Shown piece by piece: positions 1 to 8,850 of a stretch of DNA of 58,071 nt. The stretch comes from a virus, in IMG/VR virus record IMGVR_UViG_3300040946_000134, positions 1-58,071 of that record. The stretch is one strand, 5' to 3'. The notes under the pieces were generated by a model. That model made no database searches, was not told the DNA's origin, and saw only the letters and a program-made list of their open reading frames with translations. The first letter of the stretch is position 1, and every line of letters starts with the position of its first letter. A program made the translations under genes and the position numbers.

Positions 1-129
1 GCGAACATAGGGAGCGATCTGCGCAGAAACCGTAATCGGCAGCAAGAACAGAAAAAGGGGCACGTTGAGCAAACGCTTAGGACGCCTTGAGCCGATTTGG
101 CTGAAGAGCGCACGAAAGATCTTGAGCAT
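1..129 (-). CDS. Partial exported protein (5' end of gene only)
   Basis: Only the first 43 codons are in the window; the rest lies beyond position 1. The ATG at 129 has a GGAG eight bases upstream. The N-terminus has a basic stretch (SRRPKR), a hydrophobic run (VPLFLFLLPI) and a VSA|Q cleavage-like site, so it looks like a Sec signal peptide. An in-frame ATG at 234 would add 35 residues, but it has no Shine-Dalgarno sequence and would bury the signal. It follows three exported fibre-like genes and probably belongs to the same group. Function unknown. Confidence 0.55.
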   Translation of the reverse strand, partial: MLKIFRALFSQIGSRRPKRLLNVPLFLFLLPITVSAQIAPYVR

Positions 130-237
130 CTTAGTTACTCCAGCAGAAATATTCCCGGTACTGGTCGAATTGGTCAGAGTGAACACGTAGGACCCAGGCC
201 CTGACCCCGTGCGCGTATAGGGTGAAAGCGGCATTGC

Positions 238-1131
238 TTACGGAGTGCCCCATTTAGTGGAGCAATAGGTGTGAATGTTGGCCAAAAGCGTTGTTAATGC
301 GCCGCCGGTTGGAATCGAACCGGCATAAACCTGGGCCTCCCCAATGTCGGATTCAAAAACTTGGCCGTCCCCCCAGCAATCACTCGCCAGAACGAAAGTG
401 CACCCAGCCGTGAGGCTGATTGAATTTGTCCCATTACCGGCGGCAGACCCGTCAATATAATATGCATATGTGGAGGATGTAACAACCAGGACATATGTAT
501 GCCAGGTTCCCTCAGACATTGTTGTTGTGCTTGAAGGGCCTCCGACCTCCGCGCTCTTATTGTAATATACCGCCCCAACCCCTCCCGATATGTTAATGCC
601 AAACGATAGACCGCCTTGATTGCTGGAGCCCAACAGGCCCCCGTTAACGGTAGGAATTTCAGTGACGCCGACAAGGATATAGGGGAAGGTGCTGGCCGAA
701 TATCCGCCGGTGTTCGGAGCGAAGCTTGTTGAGCCGGTCCCGACAAAAACATTCTGGCTATTCTGCACGTTCGTCGAATAGGTCAGCGGGGCTACATTTA
801 CGGAATTCGTAAGCGAATAGGAATGCCCCGGAGCGTTGTCATATATTGGGGTTGTACCGGAAATGCCGACATTCGCCCCATTCGTGAAATTCCCGGAGTA
901 GGTCCCTCCGCCCGCCGTTGTGGCCGTGCTGGCGTCGTACCAGGAAACGAGGGACGCCTCGCTTGCCGGAGTCCATCCGCCGCCCGGAATAGTAAAACCG
1001 TTAATCGCCGATACCTGAAAGCCGTTGATGTAGCTGGTGGTATTTACCGTAAATCCGTTGAGCTTGCTGACCTGCGCAGAAGACGACAGGGCAAGCCCAA
1101 GGGCCGCTATCAATGCCAAGATTTGTTTCAC
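238..1131 (-). CDS. Exported LamG/concanavalin-like fibre or adhesin protein
   Basis: 297 aa. Residues 1-20 form a signal peptide ending SSSAQ. Residues 22-50 hold three short repeats around NGFTV, NGFQV and NGFTI. From about residue 53 the pattern WTPASEASLVSWYDAS, and the C-terminal DIGEAQVYAG with a following helix, resemble LamG/concanavalin-type jelly-roll domains that bind glycans. It sits at the distal end of the tail-fibre block, two bases after the preceding fibre gene ends. Likely role: receptor or glycan binding on the virion, or an exported lectin. The domain call is from pattern only. Confidence 0.6.
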   Translation of the reverse strand: MKQILALIAALGLALSSSAQVSKLNGFTVNTTSYINGFQVSAINGFTIPGGGWTPASEASLVSWYDASTATTAGGGTYSGNFTNGANVGISGTTPIYDNAPGHSYSLTNSVNVAPLTYSTNVQNSQNVFVGTGSTSFAPNTGGYSASTFPYILVGVTEIPTVNGGLLGSSNQGGLSFGINISGGVGAVYYNKSAEVGGPSSTTTMSEGTWHTYVLVVTSSTYAYYIDGSAAGNGTNSISLTAGCTFVLASDCWGDGQVFESDIGEAQVYAGSIPTGGALTTLLANIHTYCSTKWGTP

Positions 1132-1132
1132 G

Positions 1133-2641
1133 TCAGGAGTGGGTCACGTACTCGTTCGTGAAGTTGAAAAGCACGGTCGTGGCCGATAGGGCGGTCCCAA
1201 CCTGCTGGATGATGTTGCCCGACCCGCTTGGCGCCGTCTGAGTCAGGCCCCCGGCGGTCGACAGATAGATTATGCCCCCGACCGTCCAGGACCAGCCCGA
1301 TTTGGTCAGCACTCCGTTGGTCAGCACCACCGCCGGCGTGCTCGCTCCCCCGGCGTTCGAGACGACAACCCCGCGGGCGACCGTGGGCGTCGTGCAGTCG
1401 GCGGCCACCCAGTTGCCGGAACTGTTGTATGTCACGGCCTCGCCAAGCGAAAGCGAGGACCCACCGGCATTCAGGTACGTGACCTTTATCCCCTGGCCTA
1501 CGCCGCTTGCTGGCGCGGCACTGATGGTTACCACGCTCTGGGCAAACGCATCGGTCGCAACATCCGTGCTGGTATCGCCTATCGCCTGGGTCGCGGCCGT
1601 CACGCCGTTGCCCAGCGCCGCGGTGCCGTGCGTGGTCGGCCCAAACGTGACACTGGGCGTGCTTCCGTTCGTCGCCACCAAGAAATTCTCGTAGGCCGTT
1701 CCAGTCGTGTAGTAGTAGCCCATGTCCCAAGTGTGGGCGTTGGTCGTATCTCCCGTGATGGCCTGTCCGTTCGCGACCACGAAGCCGCTGTTGAAGGTAG
1801 AGGTACCAGTAACCGTGAACGAGCCCACCGTCAGCGCCACGATCCCCGTCAGCGTGCCAGCACCGTCCGTCGTGATGGCCGAGTCGATGTAGGAATCGGC
1901 ACCTCCGTTGCCCATCATTATGTGATACGGGGTCAAGGCGCCGGCCGTGTGCGTGACCGTGCCGGAGCCACCAGCCGCCCACTTGACTCCATAGGTCTGC
2001 GATGAATCGGCCGTAACCACGTAGCCGTCTGCCCCTACGCCCAGCTTGTTCAGAGTATTCGTTCCTCCAACAAGGATATCGCCCTTAGTGTAAGTCGATT
2101 GCCCTGTGCCACCATAACCAGCGGCCACCGCCGTTCCCTGCCAGACGCCAGTCCCAATCGTTCCGACCGTGACAATCGAAGAATCCCCGGCCACCGGAGC
2201 ATATCCAGGAATGGTCAGGCCGCTTGGAAGGGTCGTCGATTCACTCGCAACGCCGCTGCTATTTGTCACGACCACGGCGCTGTTCACCGGGCCTATGCCA
2301 CCGAATGACCCCGAGGAATTGATCTGGACTGAGTTATAGCTACCGCCCGGAGATCCCCCGCCTCCACCTCCGCTCAGGATGAGGCCGCCGCCGGAGTCCA
2401 CGTGAAGGAAAGCGAAGTTGTTGCTCGGGTCGAGCGCCACCCCGGTTTCACCTCCGGGCGTTATGGCTGCCAGTCCTCGGCCGGAACCGGCCACCAATAT
2501 CTGCCCAAGGGAGTTCACCTGGAGGAATGCCAGATTGCCGCTCGGGTCCACGGCTATGCCCAGGCTTCCCCCGGGCGTCGGCTGCGCGAAGGCCGGAAGG
2601 ACTAGCGCCAGGAAAAGAATCGACTGAACCAGTTTTTTCAT
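1133..2641 (-). CDS. Tail-fibre-like protein with signal peptide
   Basis: 502 aa from the ATG at 2641. A longer reading from 2710 is open, but it overlaps the upstream gene and hides the signal peptide MKKLVQSILFLALVLP..AFA|Q. Residues about 22-80 contain two related units (GIAVDPSGNLAFLQV and GVALDPSNNFAFLHV). The middle has the motif GVWQGTAVAAGYGGTGQST, which is widespread in phage fibre and tip proteins. The C-terminal third is beta-rich and resembles capsid-decoration or fibre repeats. Probably a collagen-like or beta-structured fibre subunit. An export signal on a fibre is unexpected. Confidence 0.65.
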   Translation of the reverse strand: MKKLVQSILFLALVLPAFAQPTPGGSLGIAVDPSGNLAFLQVNSLGQILVAGSGRGLAAITPGGETGVALDPSNNFAFLHVDSGGGLILSGGGGGGSPGGSYNSVQINSSGSFGGIGPVNSAVVVTNSSGVASESTTLPSGLTIPGYAPVAGDSSIVTVGTIGTGVWQGTAVAAGYGGTGQSTYTKGDILVGGTNTLNKLGVGADGYVVTADSSQTYGVKWAAGGSGTVTHTAGALTPYHIMMGNGGADSYIDSAITTDGAGTLTGIVALTVGSFTVTGTSTFNSGFVVANGQAITGDTTNAHTWDMGYYYTTGTAYENFLVATNGSTPSVTFGPTTHGTAALGNGVTAATQAIGDTSTDVATDAFAQSVVTISAAPASGVGQGIKVTYLNAGGSSLSLGEAVTYNSSGNWVAADCTTPTVARGVVVSNAGGASTPAVVLTNGVLTKSGWSWTVGGIIYLSTAGGLTQTAPSGSGNIIQQVGTALSATTVLFNFTNEYVTHS

Positions 2642-2667
2642 CGAAGAAGTCCGGTTTTGTTGGGAGA

Positions 2668-3486
2668 TTAGGAAGAGACCGATGGAATGGCAAACAATGT
2701 TAATACCCACTGTCCCTGGGTGTTGCTGTAAACGAAATCCGCCGTTGCCGATCGGTTGGTTCCGTTCGTCGTCAGAGACTTGACCACAGGCCCGGAAAGG
2801 CTGCCGCTCACCAGGTCTATGACTATGCCGGAGACGGTCGGCAGGAGAAGGAGCAGGCGGATTGTGTTCCCGTTCACGGCCCCGGCCTGAGACAGGATTC
2901 CATAGCTAGTTCGGGCCGTTCCCTCAACGGTCACTATCTCCGTGTGAACTTGGGCTCCTGGCGCGACCGTGAAATTCCCGGAGGCGTTTGTCTGCTCGTT
3001 CTCGTCCACGGAAAGCGGGGCCTCGACTGGAAGTCCCGGGTTGTAGATGACGATTGGACCGGCCCCGTAGGTCAGGACGTTACCATCAACCGTGATCCCT
3101 TGGAACACGCCCCAATAGGACTGCTCCGTGCCGCCTCCGCAGCTCTGGTCCGTGTCCGCCGGAGTCAGCTCGAACGTGGCGTTCTGGTCCGTGCCATTCA
3201 GCCAACCCTCTGAGGTTACCACCTGCTCGAACTCGTCCGCCGTCAGGGTAGAAACCACTAAGGCGTTCGGAGAGGAGGAGGACTGCATCAGGGTGAACTG
3301 CAGTGACTCTATGTTCGCAAGGTCCACCGGGTTTCCGTTCTGGTCGAAGACCGCGACCTGTATGGCAACGGACTGCGATCTCCAAAAGCGAGGCGCGTTT
3401 CCCGTGTTTGCGTCCACCGGGGTTTCGGGAGGCGAAGAGACGGTGCTCAGCGCCACCCGGATTGGAATTTGTTCGTAGGAGCCCAT
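2668..3486 (-). CDS. Predicted tail/fibre-associated structural protein
   Basis: 272 aa. No family recognised with certainty. The N-terminal half (RSQSVAIQVAVFDQNGNPVD, then LQFTLM) looks like an Ig-like beta domain of the kind found in baseplate and fibre attachment proteins. The C-terminal half is a beta domain with TARTSYGILSQAG and ends in TQGQWVLTLFAIPSV. No signal peptide. It lies four bases downstream of the next structural gene and just upstream of the signal-bearing fibre gene, so it probably links or chaperones a fibre. Confidence 0.5.
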   Translation of the reverse strand: MGSYEQIPIRVALSTVSSPPETPVDANTGNAPRFWRSQSVAIQVAVFDQNGNPVDLANIESLQFTLMQSSSSPNALVVSTLTADEFEQVVTSEGWLNGTDQNATFELTPADTDQSCGGGTEQSYWGVFQGITVDGNVLTYGAGPIVIYNPGLPVEAPLSVDENEQTNASGNFTVAPGAQVHTEIVTVEGTARTSYGILSQAGAVNGNTIRLLLLLPTVSGIVIDLVSGSLSGPVVKSLTTNGTNRSATADFVYSNTQGQWVLTLFAIPSVSS

Positions 3487-3490
3487 GTTT

Positions 3491-4312
3491 TTAGAAGAAC
3501 ATCACGCTGAGCATTTGAGGATTGACCAGGCCTTCGGAGGAGCCTCCCGCCAACACCGGACCAGCGTACCAGGCATAGACGGATGCCTGAGCGCCGGTCT
3601 TTATGATTGCGCTCGTTCCTACCCCGGCGCAGATCGTGCAGTTGTCTCCATTACCCGGGATGGCTCCGTTGGGAGTTCCTGACGCCCCGGCCAGTCCATA
3701 GATCCCGTTCCCGCTTCCGTCCGTAGGCAGTGGATTTTGGAAGTTCACCAAGTAGCTCCCCGTGCCCGTCTTGGTCACGCTGCTCACGTTGAAACTTTGG
3801 AACACGTTGCAGGTGGGGCCCGTTGTCCCGTCGAAGACCACGGAGGCCTTGATCAGGTTTGGGCCCTGAAGGGAAGCCGCTAGCGTGATCCAGTTGTTCG
3901 TGTCAACAAGAGGATCCGAGTTTATCCCGTTCCCGATGCAGACGTAAATGGTGGCGTTGGCCACGGACGGGTTGGGCCCGCGCCGGCACACGTCCCCGAA
4001 ATTGTACGTGGTCAGGGAAACCCCGGGAGCGGACACGTTAGAGTCCCACTCCGGGATTCCGCGGGCGGAAAGATAGGAGACCAGCCACGTGACGGTGAGC
4101 CTGAACCCGTTCTCATCCTGCCAGAACGGAGACTGCCCGTTCACTAGCGAACCCAGGATTCCAAGGAGCCACTGTGGAGTTTGTATGGCCTGCGGGTCGC
4201 CGCTCCAGGACTGAGAGCCGCCGGCAGCCGAACCGAAGGTTTCTATGTTACCCGTCGGAGCGAGGGAGCTTCCGAAGATGTAGGCGGTTTTTCTTGCTAG
4301 TCCTGATGGCAT
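3491..4312 (-). CDS. Predicted tail-fibre/receptor-binding protein
   Basis: 273 aa, no signal peptide. The N-terminus has a helical part (QTPQWLLGILGSLVNGQSPF, then LTVTWLVSYLSARGIPEW) followed by the short domain FGDVCRRG..ATIYVCIGNG..DTNNWITL, which resembles the carbohydrate-binding or chitin-binding-like modules common in phage tail proteins. The C-terminus is beta-rich and ends in hydrophobic MLSVMFF. Its place between the spike genes and the fibre genes supports a host-recognition role. Exact function not known. Confidence 0.55.
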   Translation of the reverse strand: MPSGLARKTAYIFGSSLAPTGNIETFGSAAGGSQSWSGDPQAIQTPQWLLGILGSLVNGQSPFWQDENGFRLTVTWLVSYLSARGIPEWDSNVSAPGVSLTTYNFGDVCRRGPNPSVANATIYVCIGNGINSDPLVDTNNWITLAASLQGPNLIKASVVFDGTTGPTCNVFQSFNVSSVTKTGTGSYLVNFQNPLPTDGSGNGIYGLAGASGTPNGAIPGNGDNCTICAGVGTSAIIKTGAQASVYAWYAGPVLAGGSSEGLVNPQMLSVMFF

Positions 4313-4335
4313 TTTGTGTTCCTCGGTTTATCGTA

Positions 4336-5532
4336 TCACGTGAATATGGTGGAGGGCTCGTTGTTCACTATTGGGTTTATCCCCGCGGCGGAGACGCCTA
4401 TACCCTGACGCTCGATCTTATTGGTGGGGCAACCCTTGTCTATCTGAAGGGCTATCTGGCTTCCGTAAATCGTGTTTTCATCCTCCACGAACGAGCTTGC
4501 ATTGCCGTTGGTTATCAGAACCACGGGAAGATCGTACCCGCAGTACATCTTGCTCTTCGCCACCCTGATCCCGGTGCATCCGCTCAGGCGTAGCATCGGA
4601 GCGCTGTTGTTGCTTCCGGACTGCATCCAGCCTCCGTCGATCTTTATGTCCGATCCATACTCCACGTCTATCCCTCCCTGGTAGAAGTCCCCGGAATATC
4701 CGTTGTCGAGCATGTAGTCGTTCACGCTGCATCCGGCCAGGCCGTTCGGGAACTGAGACTGGGTTCCGATCATCTTGAACAGAGAACCCATCCCAACCCC
4801 GCGGATCTTCGTGAACATCAGTCCCTGGCAATCGGTGAGACCGTTCCCCGCATTTCCAAGCAGGATCGGAAGGTTCCACTGCGCCAGCGTTATGTTGTCG
4901 TACTGCCCGTTCACGCAGGATAGGAACTGCATCGCGTTCCCGGATCCAGGCCCGGAGGTGGGCACCGTCTCGGTCGCAAGATTTCCCGCTCCATAAATGA
5001 ATAGGTCTTCGAGGGTCAAGTGGCAGCAAACATTGAAGCGCGGCCCTCCGGTCCATCCGGCCCCAAGAGTTACTTGGGCATATTCGCCCTTCAGAAGAAC
5101 TCCGATGGAAACGCCCTTGACCGAGCACCCGCGGTTGGTCTCCGCGGCCGTTCCATTCGCCGTCCCGTAGTCCAGGTTGATCGGCAGTCCGCAGGCGGCT
5201 CCGGCCATTATCCCGAGGTCCCGGATCTCCATTGCGTTCAGGAACGGATAGGGCCCAACGGATAGGCCGAAATCAAACCCGTTCGTTGGATTCTTGAAAA
5301 GGAACTCCGTGGCCGTTGCCCCATCTCCAAAGATCGCCCCGCGGCCTCCGGACCAACCCGCCGGAGGAGAGAACGCGGTTTCAGAGATATACTGTCCTGC
5401 CGGGAAGTGCAGGGAAGCAGGGCCGGAAGCAAGCTCATTGCAGAAGGCGTCCATGGCCGCAGCCAAGGCGGACGTGTCGTCCGTCTTTCCGTCTCCCTTG
5501 GCCGAGAACGATGCTGCTTCCAGATTGGTCAC
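4336..5532 (-). CDS. Pectate-lyase-like (right-handed beta-helix) tail spike
   Basis: 398 aa. The start is taken as GTG at 5532, which overlaps the TGA of the upstream spike gene (GTGA), the coupling style used throughout this genome. The N-terminus FSAKGDGKTDDTSALAAAM is the classic opening of the pectate lyase superfamily 3 domain, followed by beta-helix rungs such as LTLEDLFIYG and NGQYDNITLAQW. These proteins usually form trimers at tail tips and bind or cleave host polysaccharide. There is no signal peptide, unlike the gene upstream. The start codon is inferred from the overlap. Confidence 0.75.
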   Translation of the reverse strand: MTNLEAASFSAKGDGKTDDTSALAAAMDAFCNELASGPASLHFPAGQYISETAFSPPAGWSGGRGAIFGDGATATEFLFKNPTNGFDFGLSVGPYPFLNAMEIRDLGIMAGAACGLPINLDYGTANGTAAETNRGCSVKGVSIGVLLKGEYAQVTLGAGWTGGPRFNVCCHLTLEDLFIYGAGNLATETVPTSGPGSGNAMQFLSCVNGQYDNITLAQWNLPILLGNAGNGLTDCQGLMFTKIRGVGMGSLFKMIGTQSQFPNGLAGCSVNDYMLDNGYSGDFYQGGIDVEYGSDIKIDGGWMQSGSNNSAPMLRLSGCTGIRVAKSKMYCGYDLPVVLITNGNASSFVEDENTIYGSQIALQIDKGCPTNKIERQGIGVSAAGINPIVNNEPSTIFT

Positions 5533-7775
5533 GGGAAATAGGTTGGGGTTGCCGCGTGGGTCGGGGGGTTGCTCGTCCCGGTGAAATACCCGTTTCCGCC
5601 TCCGTAAATCACCGTGGAGCTGGTCACACCGCCATTCAAGATGTTGGTCACCGCCGTCTGTCCCCAGGCCATGTTCCCGGAGAACCCAAGGGCGTTCAGG
5701 GCCACGCTGTTGGAGCTGCCGTCGATCGTTATGGCGTATTGCGGAACGTACGTGGTGTATGAGACTCCATTCCACCAGGTCGATCCCATTGCGCAGTTCT
5801 GGATCTCGCACCCGTCCGAGATTATGCTTGAGTCCGAATAGATGTAGATCCAGGTCGAGTTAGTCGTGCCGATGTTAAGGGCCGTGGATTGCAGACCATG
5901 GACCTTCACGCCCGGGGCCTTACTGATCCAGACCCCACCAAGCCCCGTGTACGTGTTGTTGCTCAGGATCTGCCCGCCCGTGAACTCTATACGCCCGGTG
6001 TTAAGGGTAGATCCGTTTGTTCCTCCTCCAAGGATCAAGGCCCCAACCTTCCCCCAGTCATAGTAGCATCCGGTGAATTGCTCGCCCACGTCCCCGTTCG
6101 ATACCCCGGAGCTGTTCTGGGTGCCGTCTATGAAAACTCCAGCCGATAGCGGGTCCGAAGGATACCCTCCGCTCGGTCCCTCGAACATGACGTTTGAAAT
6201 CTGGGACTGGCTAACGTCTCCCGCTATGACCAAGCATCCGGGGACGGTCTCAACCACGCCAGTTCCAATCGTGCAAGTTCCGGAACTTGGTATTGCGCAG
6301 AATGGCGGACCGATTGGCGTTAGCCCGAGGTACGTGTTAGCCGCCACCGTGGTTGCCCTATAAAACCCGTTGTAGGCCGTGGTGGTCATTCCACTCAAGA
6401 CCACCCACGTTCCAGGGTTTATTCCGGTCGTGTTGGACATGTCCACCGTGATGAAGGAGCCGTTCGACCCTATGCTAGAAACCGTGGAGGAATTATAGCT
6501 ATACTGCGGGCCTCCGCCCTGTATCTCACAGTTCGCAATCTGCGTGCCTCCGGATGAGGTTCCGACCTGTAGCATCGCCGGCCGTCCGTTGCTCGTGTTG
6601 TTGAAGTCGCAGTTCGTGAAGTTTCCAGAGCTGAACTGAACCACGCACCCGCCGGGGCTCAGCGTCTTGCTGTTCACGTTGTTCATCTCCAGGAACCCGG
6701 TCGAAGATCCGAAAACCCACGCATCCCCCGTGCAGCGGGTCTGCACGTTGCTTATCGTTATGGACCTGGAGGCCCCGGCTATCGAGATGAGCGGGTAGCC
6801 GTAGGCCCGGCTGTTGACCGACTGGAAGTTCAGGTTGGTTATCGAGACGTTCCCGGCCGTAGACTGAAAGATTGGAGCCGTGGTCGATTGAGTCTCGATC
6901 AAGGTGGTGCTGTCCGCGTCTCCGGTCAGTGCTATGTCCGCCGTTGTCGCGCTTAACCCGTCCACGCGGTAATAGTCACCGGACCCGGTTCCCGAAGGCG
7001 GGAAGTAGAAGACGGACCCTGCCGGAGCCGCGGCGATGATCGAGTTCAGTGAGCTGGACCAATCCGTCGATCCGTCCGGGACTATCCCGTAATCCGCCAC
7101 GTTGTACACTGGTCCATTCACCCACGCAGGAGCGGCGCTAGAAGACCCGGTGCCCTTCTGGGAAAGATATTGCCGGCGCGTCCCCGTGTTTCCCGGTAGC
7201 CTGTACGTGCTCTCGTTCGGGTTGGTTCCCCCAACGTAGAACGTGTCCCCAAGGGTCTCATATGCGTTCGTCGCTCCAAGCACGATGCCGAGATTGGTGT
7301 CCGATCCGGAAGCGGATAAAAGGACCTGATTGCCGGAGCTGGCTATCGTGACGTTGCCGCCCGACGCGATGTAGAGGAACCCGGTGCCGTTACCGAGCAA
7401 CTCCAGCCCTCCGTTCGTCACCCCTGTGGTCAGCCGTGCCTCTCCGCCTCCGAGCGGGCTCATGATGAGTTCCGGGCTTTGGATAGTCAGGTCCCCCGGC
7501 ATATACCATATCGGGCTTCCGGTCACGTCCGTGATGAATGATCCACCGTCGGTCCACGCAAGCTGGCCGTAAACCGAAACCTGCCCTCCGAAATGGAAGG
7601 GCTGAAGGCTGCTCACGTACAGCGTTCCTCCGCTGGCCGTTATCGTCGTGCCTCCGGGTAGCGTCAGCGTCTGCTGGACGTTCAGGTTATTGTAGCTGGC
7701 CGTGCCCTGAGCCATGGCGCTCAAGGCCGTAATGCCGGCCACTGCGATCGCGGAGAGGAATTTCAGGATTCTCAT
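5529..7775 (-). CDS. Large tail-spike/fibre, right-handed beta-helix, with signal peptide
   Basis: 748 aa. Residues 1-22 (MRILKFLSAIAVAGITALSAMA|Q) form a clear Sec signal peptide. Residues about 25-225 are low-complexity beta repeats. From about residue 226, YNVADYGIVPDGSTDWSSS is the pectate-lyase-superfamily motif, and the rest reads as beta-helix coils (ISNVQTR, FTNCDFNNT, ISNVMFEG). Likely a trimeric spike with polysaccharide binding or depolymerase activity. The start overlaps the preceding gene by four bases and the end overlaps the second spike. The signal peptide is the odd feature. Confidence 0.75.
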   Translation of the reverse strand: MRILKFLSAIAVAGITALSAMAQGTASYNNLNVQQTLTLPGGTTITASGGTLYVSSLQPFHFGGQVSVYGQLAWTDGGSFITDVTGSPIWYMPGDLTIQSPELIMSPLGGGEARLTTGVTNGGLELLGNGTGFLYIASGGNVTIASSGNQVLLSASGSDTNLGIVLGATNAYETLGDTFYVGGTNPNESTYRLPGNTGTRRQYLSQKGTGSSSAAPAWVNGPVYNVADYGIVPDGSTDWSSSLNSIIAAAPAGSVFYFPPSGTGSGDYYRVDGLSATTADIALTGDADSTTLIETQSTTAPIFQSTAGNVSITNLNFQSVNSRAYGYPLISIAGASRSITISNVQTRCTGDAWVFGSSTGFLEMNNVNSKTLSPGGCVVQFSSGNFTNCDFNNTSNGRPAMLQVGTSSGGTQIANCEIQGGGPQYSYNSSTVSSIGSNGSFITVDMSNTTGINPGTWVVLSGMTTTAYNGFYRATTVAANTYLGLTPIGPPFCAIPSSGTCTIGTGVVETVPGCLVIAGDVSQSQISNVMFEGPSGGYPSDPLSAGVFIDGTQNSSGVSNGDVGEQFTGCYYDWGKVGALILGGGTNGSTLNTGRIEFTGGQILSNNTYTGLGGVWISKAPGVKVHGLQSTALNIGTTNSTWIYIYSDSSIISDGCEIQNCAMGSTWWNGVSYTTYVPQYAITIDGSSNSVALNALGFSGNMAWGQTAVTNILNGGVTSSTVIYGGGNGYFTGTSNPPTHAATPTYFP

Positions 7776-8146
7776 GGTAAGGCTTCCCAGTAAACTTTGT
7801 GGTTCGTGTCCCCGACCGGGCCGGAGATTTCAAGGGCGAAGCTGGTTGCGTTCCATCCTCCAACCACCCAGGCGTCGTAAAGGACCGCGGCGGAGCTGGG
7901 GATCATCTTGGTCAGGCGCAGGGCGGAAGGCTCTACCTCCAGCGGCCCTCCGCTGGCGTTGAAGTTTATCGTGAACAACGTGGCGGTGGCGCTCGGTATG
8001 GTGAACGTCCCCCAGGCAAGAGGCCAGCGGAGCGCGGAGAGCGGAAACTGACCGCTGCCAAGAGACGCCGATTGCAGCTCCGCGGAGGCGTCCAGATCCG
8101 GCTGGGTCACCGACCGCGGGATTTCAAGAATTGTGGCGTTGGCCAT
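7772..8146 (-). CDS. Small structural protein between baseplate and spike genes
   Basis: 124 aa, mostly beta-strand by composition: FTIPSATATLFTINFNASGG, VEPSALRL, and C-terminal DTNHKVYWEALP. No family recognised. It starts four bases from the DUF2612-type gene and ends in a four-base overlap with the large spike. The position suggests an adaptor that joins the spike to the baseplate. No catalytic motif is visible. Confidence 0.5.
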   Translation of the reverse strand: MANATILEIPRSVTQPDLDASAELQSASLGSGQFPLSALRWPLAWGTFTIPSATATLFTINFNASGGPLEVEPSALRLTKMIPSSAAVLYDAWVVGGWNATSFALEISGPVGDTNHKVYWEALP

Positions 8147-8150
8147 GATT

Positions 8151-8849
8151 TCAGGCTGTTATTCGCACCGTTGATCCATCCGATAGGTCTCGAATAGTCG
8201 AGTTGTCCGAGAGGATGCGAGTGAACGTCGATGCCGTTGTGTTTATGTTGATACCAACGCCCATGGGCCTTGGCAAGAAATTGACTAAAACCGCGTTTGA
8301 GATGGGGAGCCCGGCCGGCACGTTGTAGGTCAGGGTCATGTTCAAGTTGTCCGTGCAGGTGATCTGACCGGGGAAGAACTCCTCCAGGAAGGATTGGATG
8401 TAGGAGAATGTTCCATCGAAGTGGTTCAGGGCTATTTGAAGCTGTAGAACGAAGAGGAACTGCACGTCCGTGAACGCCGTGGTCGGGAAGTCGATCTCGT
8501 TCACGCTGTCGTACACATACCCGTTCAGGGTGGAAGACCCCACGGAGTTGAACCCCTGGAACGGTCCTCCGCCCAACGCGTTGGCGTAGCTGAAAAGGAG
8601 AACTGAGGCCGGGATGTTCGAGTTTCGGTTCACCCCGATGTACTTTGCCAGTATGTCTAGCTGGTTCCCCTCCGCCGTTTCTAAGTCAAAGCAGACGGCC
8701 AACTGCGAGGCCATGAAATCCGCGAGCGCCTGCTTGACCAGGATGTTCATCGTCGCGGTCGCCTTCGGCAAGCCCCGGAACTGAATCGGCAGGAGCGCCG
8801 AGTAGTACTGGATCAGACCGGCCAGCGTGAACGTATCGTAAGTGGGCAT
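8151..8849 (-). CDS. Baseplate wedge protein, DUF2612/gpI-like
   Basis: 232 aa. The motif DLETAEGNQLDILAKYIGVN in the N-terminal third is typical of DUF2612 tail proteins, which take the place of P2 gpI or Mu gp48 in simple contractile baseplates. The N-terminus YYSALLPIQFRGLPKA and the central FLFVLQLQIALNHFDGTFS fit the same family. It comes directly after the baseplate J-like protein (one-base gap), the usual J-I order. Role: part of the baseplate wedge that connects to fibres. Confidence 0.8.
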   Translation of the reverse strand: MPTYDTFTLAGLIQYYSALLPIQFRGLPKATATMNILVKQALADFMASQLAVCFDLETAEGNQLDILAKYIGVNRNSNIPASVLLFSYANALGGGPFQGFNSVGSSTLNGYVYDSVNEIDFPTTAFTDVQFLFVLQLQIALNHFDGTFSYIQSFLEEFFPGQITCTDNLNMTLTYNVPAGLPISNAVLVNFLPRPMGVGININTTASTFTRILSDNSTIRDLSDGSTVRITA

Positions 8850-8850
8850 C

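Noticed and set aside
130-234. Longer start at 234 for the partial first gene
   Set aside because: In frame and open, but lacks a Shine-Dalgarno sequence and would bury the signal peptide.
1128-1982. Long antisense and off-frame ORFs, for example this His/Gly/Arg-rich frame
   Set aside because: Shadow of the fibre gene; no motif and biased composition typical of GC-rich off frames.
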